Below, piece after piece: positions 60,054-64,000 of a stretch of DNA of 64,000 nt. Where the stretch lies: NCBI GenBank assembly GCA_904502235.1, contig CAJGDP010000006.1, positions 11,871-75,870 of the forward strand, in the 5' to 3' direction. The number at the start of each line of letters is the position of its first letter. The stretch's first letter is position 1. This stretch comes from an uncultured Bacteroidaceae bacterium (GTDB taxonomy: Bacteria; Bacteroidota; Bacteroidia; Bacteroidales; Bacteroidaceae). The notes beneath the pieces were generated by a model. That model did not search any database, was not told where the DNA came from, and saw nothing but the letters and a program-made list of their open reading frames with translations. The position numbers and the translations under genes were made by a program.

Positions 60054-61997
60054 ATGAAAAAGATATTCATCCTATTCTTGTCTCTGGTCGCAGTTTCCCA
60101 AACCTGGGCCTTTGAACAAGACAAATATTACACAATCAACCGCAATGGCGAATCGGGCTCGTATATCTATGCTGCAGACGGCGTGATGCAGACCGGTACG
60201 CTCAATGCAGACAATGGCGTGTATGTGTGGCAGTTTATCCCTACAGGTAATCCCGACTGCTATTACATAAAGAATGTAGCGACCGAAACCTATATACAGT
60301 CGTCTAATATAGAATTGAGTACTAATGTGGCTCTGGGTAACGACCCTGTGGAATATTATGTAAGCACCGGTGCAGGCACAACGACATATTTCCTGGCTTC
60401 CAATGACCAGGGTACAATCAACTATACCGAGGATGCGACACTCGGTCTCAATAAAGGTGCTACAGGTGTAGTGGCTTACTATGTGAAGACAGGTCGTGGT
60501 AATTCGTATTGGGAAATCAATGAGATTAGTTATAATACAACAGCTCCGGAGCCTCCTGCAGACGAGGATCCCGATGTCTGCTCTTCTATCGCGGCTTACA
60601 GATTGCCATGCGGAACCTATTCAGCAAAGACCCGTCTGACTCAAGTGGATATCACCGGAGACGGAGTATTGACCGAATTACACTACAAGCCTGCGACTAC
60701 AGGACGCTATACACTCTATACACAGGAGCGTGCTGAACTGATGCACGAAGGCAATGTCAAGTTGACAGCGAAACTGGTTGGTGCAAGCGAAATGGGGCTG
60801 GTAGTGACCGTATGGGCTGACTTTGATGGCGATGGCGCTTTTGAACAAAACGTAAAACCGTCTTTGGGTGAGTTGATTGAGGCTGAATTCACTGTACCTG
60901 CTGGCAATGCTGCAAACGGACGTTTCCGAATTCGCGTAGACCAGAGTGGTGGTGAGACAGCCAATGCCGATTTTTATGGTACAATGTATGATTTGCCATT
61001 CGATTTTGGCGTGGTACAGACCCAACGTACATTGAAGGTCTCAGCCAATGCTGCCGATCGCGGCACAGTGAGCATCAAGGATACAGATGAGAAGATGTTG
61101 ACTGTCGATCCCGGTACAGAACTTACTGTAGTGGCAGAGGTGAAGGAAGGTTATTTCTTCCATGGCTGGCGCAAGGGCAGAACAATCGTTTCATACAAGC
61201 CTGAATACACTGTGATAATGACTGAAAACAAAGACCTTGTAGCTGTTTTTGCGACAGTTGAGGGTGAGGTTGAAGTAGAGGATGACGGCACTTATCCTGT
61301 CAACTTCCCGAAAAATACCACAGCGACACGTACCGACCGTAAGCTTACCGCTGTATCGTTGACTGCAGCTGGTGGTGAGAAACAGACTCTGGAAGTGACA
61401 GGCAGTAAGATATACAACGACTTGACTACAAGGGAAAGCAATTATTTGAAGTGTATGCCTGGTGATGCTCTGACCGTAGAATTCACATATACCGGTGTAT
61501 GGATGCATGGCTATGCGTTTGTTGATGAAAACGACGACAAGCAATTCTCGTTTACCGAAGGCAGCACCGATCAAAGCGAAACCGAAGTGAAGAGCTTCAG
61601 TTTCTATTCCGGTAACTTCAATAATGATGCAAGCGGCTACAACTCTGCCGGTTCTTATCTTACAGGCGATAGCCGTAATACCTTGTCTTGTCCTTCATTC
61701 CAAGCTCCTGCTGAAGCGGGTAACTACCGTATTCGCTTCAAGGTAGACTGGAATAGCATAGACCCGGGTGGACAGTTGGCTGCCGACGGTACTGCAACCG
61801 GTACCAATGGTATCATTGCCAACGGTGGTTTTATTGTTGATGCAGTCCTCAGCGTAGGCGACACAACAGGGATTGAAATTGTGGAAACCGCAACCGATGT
61901 GGTCATCTATACCATTGACGGTCGTCGCGTAAACAATTTGCAAGGCCTCCCCAAGGGTATATATATCATTGGCAACAAGAAGGTTTATGTGAAGTAA
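60054..61997 (+). CDS. Secreted multi-domain protein: lectin-like, GEVED-like and InlB_B-repeat modules
   Basis: The 647-residue protein has a signal peptide (KKIFILFLSLVAVSQTWA). A lectin-like N-terminus (YYTINRNGESGSYIYAA) is followed by a GEVED-like module (about 175-320; VTVWADFDGDGAFE), a Listeria-Bacteroides type repeat (GYFFHGWRKGRTIV, about 360-400) and a second GEVED-like module (about 425-605; GYAFVDENDDKQFSF, VDWNSIDPGG). The tail GIYIIGNKKVYVK resembles secreted-protein endings in Bacteroidales. No catalytic residues are obvious, so it probably binds glycan or the cell surface. Its last module matches that of the sialidase fusion at 21 kb. It follows the sulfatase by 40 bases. Confidence 0.85.
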   Translation: MKKIFILFLSLVAVSQTWAFEQDKYYTINRNGESGSYIYAADGVMQTGTLNADNGVYVWQFIPTGNPDCYYIKNVATETYIQSSNIELSTNVALGNDPVEYYVSTGAGTTTYFLASNDQGTINYTEDATLGLNKGATGVVAYYVKTGRGNSYWEINEISYNTTAPEPPADEDPDVCSSIAAYRLPCGTYSAKTRLTQVDITGDGVLTELHYKPATTGRYTLYTQERAELMHEGNVKLTAKLVGASEMGLVVTVWADFDGDGAFEQNVKPSLGELIEAEFTVPAGNAANGRFRIRVDQSGGETANADFYGTMYDLPFDFGVVQTQRTLKVSANAADRGTVSIKDTDEKMLTVDPGTELTVVAEVKEGYFFHGWRKGRTIVSYKPEYTVIMTENKDLVAVFATVEGEVEVEDDGTYPVNFPKNTTATRTDRKLTAVSLTAAGGEKQTLEVTGSKIYNDLTTRESNYLKCMPGDALTVEFTYTGVWMHGYAFVDENDDKQFSFTEGSTDQSETEVKSFSFYSGNFNNDASGYNSAGSYLTGDSRNTLSCPSFQAPAEAGNYRIRFKVDWNSIDPGGQLAADGTATGTNGIIANGGFIVDAVLSVGDTTGIEIVETATDVVIYTIDGRRVNNLQGLPKGIYIIGNKKVYVK

Positions 61998-62028
61998 CAA
62001 AGAGTATGTTCAAATAAATCCATATAAC

Positions 62029-62068
62029 GACTCCTCTGTTCCATTCATGGGACAGAGGAGTCTGTTTT
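62029..62068. terminator. Bidirectional terminator between convergent genes
   Basis: GACTCCTCTGTTCC (62029-62042) and GGACAGAGGAGTC (62049-62061) pair with one bulged T and are followed by TGTTTTATT. Confidence 0.8.
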
Positions 62069-62094
62069 ATTCCGGGATATTCTGGTTTTCACGT

Positions 62095-62946
62095 TTACTT
62101 TATCCTGAAATTTTCGAGTGCCTCAGTGTTTCCGTTGAAAATGTTTATGTCGACATTACGTCCAATACCCGGCAGACGGCCACGGTCGGAGCATTGCCAT
62201 ATGGTCCAGTTCTGCTTTACTTGGAGCGTATCGACGTAATAATGGGCAACCCACACAGGGTAACGTTCAAAATAGATGTCGTTAAGGTAACGTTCCATGT
62301 ATTTCTTGCCTGAATAGATTATGGGTTTTACACCGTAATGTTCTTCGATTTTTGCAATAAAGATTTTTAGCTCCTGCAGGAAAATTGCTTTGTCTTTTGG
62401 TTTTTCCTCTACGTCTATAACGGGAGGCAGGTCACCTTTCTCTATCTTTACGGTTTTTATGAACATGGTGGCCTGTTCCAATCCGGTGGAATAAGGGCTG
62501 AAATAGTGGTATGCACCTCTTGTAAAACCATGTTCTTTCGCTTTTTTCCAGTTTGTGTCGAATTGTGTGTCCTTGTGGTCGCTTCCCTCGCTGGCTTTCA
62601 TGTATATGAATCTTATGGGATTCTCCTCGGGGTTCTCTTTTGCGAGTTTTTCCCAGTCTATCTCTCCTTGGTGATGGGAAATGTCTGTTCCGTATATGTC
62701 ATATCCCTTGGGGATGCATGTTCCGTAAATTTTTACTCCTTCGCAACTGGTGAAGCGGAAAATTATCTGCTTGAATATCAGATGGTATGCAATGAATAGG
62801 ACGATAGCTGTTACAAGTGTGGCTATGATAAGGTATTGCCAATGTGGCATATCCTTCACTTGCTTGCGTGATGATGAACGGCGGGCGGAAGTTTTGCCCT
62901 TCCGTCCGCCGGTTTCTTTTATTATGACTTTTTTAGCCTTGGCCAT
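62095..62946 (-). CDS. GH25 lysozyme-like cell wall hydrolase
   Basis: From ATG 62946 the protein has 283 residues. A basic N-terminus (KGKTSARRSSSRKQ) and one membrane helix (YLIIATLVTAIVLFIAYHLI) anchor it. The GH25 domain follows: YDIYGTDISHHQGEIDWEKL with the catalytic Asp, IRFIYMKASEGSDHKD, RGAYHYFSP, and PPVIDVEEKPKD carrying the acidic pair. It would cleave peptidoglycan between MurNAc and GlcNAc in the periplasm. A TTG at 62949 is a weaker start. It lies 9 bases after the phosphofructokinase stop, so the two are probably co-transcribed although functionally unrelated. Confidence 0.92.
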   Translation of the reverse strand: MAKAKKVIIKETGGRKGKTSARRSSSRKQVKDMPHWQYLIIATLVTAIVLFIAYHLIFKQIIFRFTSCEGVKIYGTCIPKGYDIYGTDISHHQGEIDWEKLAKENPEENPIRFIYMKASEGSDHKDTQFDTNWKKAKEHGFTRGAYHYFSPYSTGLEQATMFIKTVKIEKGDLPPVIDVEEKPKDKAIFLQELKIFIAKIEEHYGVKPIIYSGKKYMERYLNDIYFERYPVWVAHYYVDTLQVKQNWTIWQCSDRGRLPGIGRNVDINIFNGNTEALENFRIK

Positions 62947-62955
62947 CAAAAATTA

Positions 62956-64000
62956 TTATTTCTGCTGCTCAAGAGCCAAAGTCTTTGTTGTCTGGTCGCA
63001 AACCTCTGTAGGTCCAAAGTATTGGATAGGACCGGGATAAACATAGCATGTCTCCTTAGCCCACTGCTCTCTGTTTGCTGCAAAAGTCTTGAAAGGTGCA
63101 CCGTTGAGGTCAACAAGAGCCTTCTGGATAACAGGCTTCATTTCGCCGTGACGACGCTCCATGTTCATCATCATAGTGATGGGGATACCACCTGCAACCC
63201 ATTCTGCAGCAGGAGCTGTTGTGTTGCGAACCGATGACATGTAACCTGTCTTGCCGGCTGCGATGAGCTGTGAAGCATTGTAACCAAGAGCGTAGCAGTA
63301 GTCTGCATCGTAGTTAGAAGGAGCCGCGCAACGACCTTCGTAACCGAAGAAGTGGTGCTGTGCGTTGAACTTGCCAACATACTTGCCTTCTGCCTTCCAA
63401 GCTGCGAGCTTGTTTGCTACCATCTCTGACAATAGTTTCTCTGTCTCGATGAGTGATACCTGTACGTTACCGTGTGGGTCGCGGTCCATAGTCAACTGGC
63501 GTGCAACACCTGCAGGGAGGCTTGCATATACCTCAGCATTCTCCTTAGAGAGCTGGTTGATGATGTACTGACGCTGTTCCTCGGGAGCAACTGCTGCGTA
63601 CTCTTCGCCCTTAACTGCCAAAAGGTCGTTAAGCTCGGCGATAAGAGCCTTCATTGCAGGAACGAACTCGATAAGACCTTCAGGGATAAGAACTGTACCG
63701 AAGTTGTTGCCTGCTGCCGCACGTGAAGCAACAGCCTCTGCGATAGAAGTAACGATGTTGTCGAGTGAGAGAGCCTTCTCCTGTACCTCCTCAGAGATGA
63801 TACAGTAGTTGGGCTGTGTCTGCAATGCGCACTCAAGAGCGATGTGAGATGCTGAACGGCCCATCAATTTGATGAAGTGCCAGTATTTCTGTGCTGAGTT
63901 ACAGTCGCGCTGTATGTTACCGATAACCTCAGAGTATACTTTACATGCGGTGTCGAAACCGAATGATGTCTCGATGTATGCGTTCTTGAGGTCGCCGTCG
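62956..64000 (-). CDS. PPi-dependent 6-phosphofructokinase, 5' end cut by window
   Basis: The frame is open from the window edge to the stop at 62956, giving the last 347 residues. KLMGRSASHIALECALQTQPNYCIISEE matches the large pyrophosphate-dependent phosphofructokinases, where MGR binds fructose 6-phosphate, and NAQHHFFGYEGRCAAPSNYD and GKTGYMSSVRN are characteristic of the long (about 550-residue) form. It converts fructose 6-phosphate to the bisphosphate reversibly using pyrophosphate. The nucleotide/PPi site is beyond the window. It coexists with the ATP enzyme encoded at 31.9 kb. Confidence 0.92.
   Translation of the reverse strand, partial: DGDLKNAYIETSFGFDTACKVYSEVIGNIQRDCNSAQKYWHFIKLMGRSASHIALECALQTQPNYCIISEEVQEKALSLDNIVTSIAEAVASRAAAGNNFGTVLIPEGLIEFVPAMKALIAELNDLLAVKGEEYAAVAPEEQRQYIINQLSKENAEVYASLPAGVARQLTMDRDPHGNVQVSLIETEKLLSEMVANKLAAWKAEGKYVGKFNAQHHFFGYEGRCAAPSNYDADYCYALGYNASQLIAAGKTGYMSSVRNTTAPAAEWVAGGIPITMMMNMERRHGEMKPVIQKALVDLNGAPFKTFAANREQWAKETCYVYPGPIQYFGPTEVCDQTTKTLALEQQK

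Overview
This window comes from a chromosome of the order Bacteroidales, most likely a gut-type Bacteroidaceae or Prevotellaceae. The main evidence is the promoter grammar: many genes are preceded by TAnnTTTG, with a TTTG or near match 19-20 bases upstream, which is the Bacteroides primary-sigma consensus. Protein families largely confined to Bacteroidota agree (PorQ, Porin_10-type porin, the NSPYSRYG barrel, DUF4105, DUF4421, DUF4468, thiamine PnuT with a TonB receptor). Base composition is moderate. I saw no rRNA, tRNA, CRISPR array, insertion sequence or prophage.

Layout. 1-6.0 kb: the start of an outer-membrane barrel gene, coaX, a DUF4105 envelope protein overlapping an alkaline-phosphatase-fold protein that has lost its metal ligands, and a sodium:alanine-type symporter. 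6.1-12.7 kb: a leftward TetR - TolC - membrane fusion - RND pump - PII-like operon with a palindromic operator on its promoter. 12.8-17.4 kb: an unknown secA neighbour, secA and a small barrel protein. 17.4-26.1 kb: a GH110 alpha-galactosidase lipoprotein, an RluA-type pseudouridine synthase, and a 1667-residue secreted protein that fuses a GH123/DUF4091 hexosaminidase-like region to a GH33 sialidase. 26.2-29.9 kb: a leftward thiamine uptake operon (TonB receptor, PnuT, thiamine pyrophosphokinase) under a TPP riboswitch. 30-42.2 kb: housekeeping genes (DUF3332 lipoprotein, meaB, pfkA, ispH, cmk, porQ, TonB, a polyprenyl synthase, an unknown protein, tatD, a DAHP synthase-chorismate mutase fusion) and a BtuF/BtuC-like importer without an ATPase gene. 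42.2-43.5 kb: an AT-rich segment with a GIY-YIG nuclease-like gene. 43.5-48.6 kb: the ilvD-ilvB-ilvN-ilvC operon. 48.8-56.3 kb: envelope genes, including a leftward five-gene operon with a 54-residue membrane protein. 56.5-58.2 kb: a PASTA protein and RluD. 58.4-62.0 kb: a sulfatase and a secreted multi-domain protein that shares a module with the sialidase fusion. 62.1-64.0 kb: a GH25 lysozyme and the 3' part of PPi-dependent phosphofructokinase.

How the genes work together. Several exported enzymes would remove terminal caps from host glycans: alpha-1,3-galactose (GH110), sialic acid plus beta-GalNAc (the fusion) and sulfate (the sulfatase). Whether they act as a programme is inference, because they are not in one operon. 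The thiamine and ilv operons are complete metabolic units. The strongest leads are the hexosaminidase-sialidase fusion, the metal-stripped phosphatase, the TetR operator, the poly-T tracts upstream of two glycan-enzyme genes, and the AT-rich nuclease segment downstream of an incomplete ABC importer. I did not find a clearly new multi-gene system.
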